DNA of 64,000 nt from SZUA-22 sp963751695 (lineage in GTDB: Bacteria; Bacteroidota; Ignavibacteria; Ignavibacteriales; Melioribacteraceae), in contig CAVVVP010000004.1 in the NCBI GenBank assembly GCA_963751695.1, positions 248,001 through 312,000 on the forward strand, read 5' to 3'. The first letter of the stretch is position 1. Each line of letters begins with the position of its first letter. The notes below the pieces were generated by a model. The model worked only from the letters and a program-made list of their open reading frames with translations. It ran no database searches and had not been told where the DNA came from. Positions 63,761-64,000 of the stretch are shown in pieces. Both the position numbers and the translations under genes were made by a program.

Positions 63761-64000
63761 TGATTAGAATGTTTTTCATATTTGTATTATTAGCTGTAAC
63801 CAATTTTGCACAAGAAAAACTTGAGGGCACTGCACCTAACTTCGGATTAGAAAACTTGGAAGGTGATGTTTTTGAATTATCTGAATTTGTGGGTAAAGGT
63901 CCCGTGTTGTTATGCTTTTGGGCAACATGGTGTAAGCCTTGTGTTGAAGAATTAAAGGCCTACAATAAAATTTACCTGGCGTTTAAAGAACAAGGTTTTA
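63760..64000 (+). CDS. TlpA/ResA-like thioredoxin, N-terminal part, cut by window edge
   Basis: Eighty residues are visible before the right edge. A signal peptide (1-17, ending N-F-A-Q) precedes the redoxin start G-T-A-P-N-F-G-L-E-N-L-E-G-D. The active-site motif is C-F-W-A-T-W-C-K-P-C (C58/C61). This is the TlpA/ResA type of periplasmic thiol-disulfide reductase used in cytochrome c maturation or disulfide reduction. A GGAGA ribosome binding site precedes the ATG, which overlaps the previous stop (TAATG). The rest of the gene lies outside. Confidence 0.88.
   Translation, partial: MIRMFFIFVLLAVTNFAQEKLEGTAPNFGLENLEGDVFELSEFVGKGPVLLCFWATWCKPCVEELKAYNKIYLAFKEQGF

Noticed and set aside
1..64000. 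CRISPR arrays, insertion sequences, prophage genes, tRNA or rRNA genes
   Set aside because: No regularly spaced repeats, transposase or integrase motifs, or recognisable tRNA/rRNA sequence were seen by eye; a dedicated tRNA scan was not possible.

Overview
The window looks like chromosomal DNA from a low-GC, Gram-negative member of the Bacteroidota/Chlorobiota group, most likely an Ignavibacteria-type organism. Four grounds support this: several secreted proteins end in a type IX secretion (T9SS) sorting domain with the N-[YF]-P-N-P-F-N-P-[ST]-T-T-I signature; a full Bat (aerotolerance) operon is present; a GldA/GldF/GldG-type ABC cluster is present; and LPS-transport genes (LptB, LptC, LptA-like, LptE-like) show an outer membrane. 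I could not run a taxonomic search, so the class is an inference. No rRNA, tRNA, CRISPR array, transposase or phage gene was recognised. Both window edges cut a gene (an endonuclease IV gene on the left, a TlpA-like thioredoxin on the right).

Layout. 1-8.4 kb: housekeeping and membrane genes (nfo fragment, anmK, gatB, a lipoprotein, an AbgT transporter, a HAD phosphatase, the bacillithiol deacetylase bshB1). 8.5-16.8 kb: one tightly packed operon MoxR - DUF58 - small BatD-like protein - BatA - BatB - BatC - BatD - BatE, followed by an M48 membrane protease and gatC. 18.5-26 kb: a KdsB-like gene, a D-cysteine desulfhydrase-type PLP enzyme, a stand-alone cobalamin-binding mutase subunit, a membrane acyltransferase, ruvB, a KdsC-like HAD gene, then lptC, an LptA/OstA-like gene and lptB. 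26-29.6 kb: an L,D-transpeptidase, a CoA-acylating aldehyde dehydrogenase, a small membrane protein and a DUF3365 haem-domain gene whose frame is broken. 29.7-46.2 kb: secreted and envelope genes. These are an Omp28-like T9SS cargo protein, a DUF3108 protein, a 3-methyladenine glycosylase, a minus-strand set (sigma-54 activator, LptE-like, GT2 glycosyltransferase, TPR protein), two 3-kb tandem paralogues of T9SS cargo with Asp-boxes, then an MBL-fold hydrolase, a SPOR protein and miaB. 46.4-56 kb: rpiA, the GldA/F/G-DUF4340 cluster, an S9 peptidase, a HAD phosphatase and larC-larB. 56-61.8 kb: pyruvate dehydrogenase operon aceE-aceF-lpdA. 62-64 kb: a PEGA/Omp28 lipoprotein, a small T9SS cargo protein and the TlpA-like fragment.

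How the parts fit. Much of the window serves the cell envelope: LPS precursor and transport genes, Bat proteins, secreted T9SS cargo, lipoproteins, thiol-disulfide proteins and a cell-wall cross-linking enzyme. Central metabolism is represented by pyruvate dehydrogenase and an acylating aldehyde dehydrogenase.

The most interesting observations are a KdsB homologue that has lost most recognisable catalytic motifs in the same neighbourhood as an unusually short KdsC-like protein; a palindromic element inserted in frame inside a T9SS sorting domain; the tandem cargo pair with a 49-nt identical tract; two reading frames that appear interrupted by single-base changes; and the same Omp28-like thiol module delivered by two different anchoring routes.
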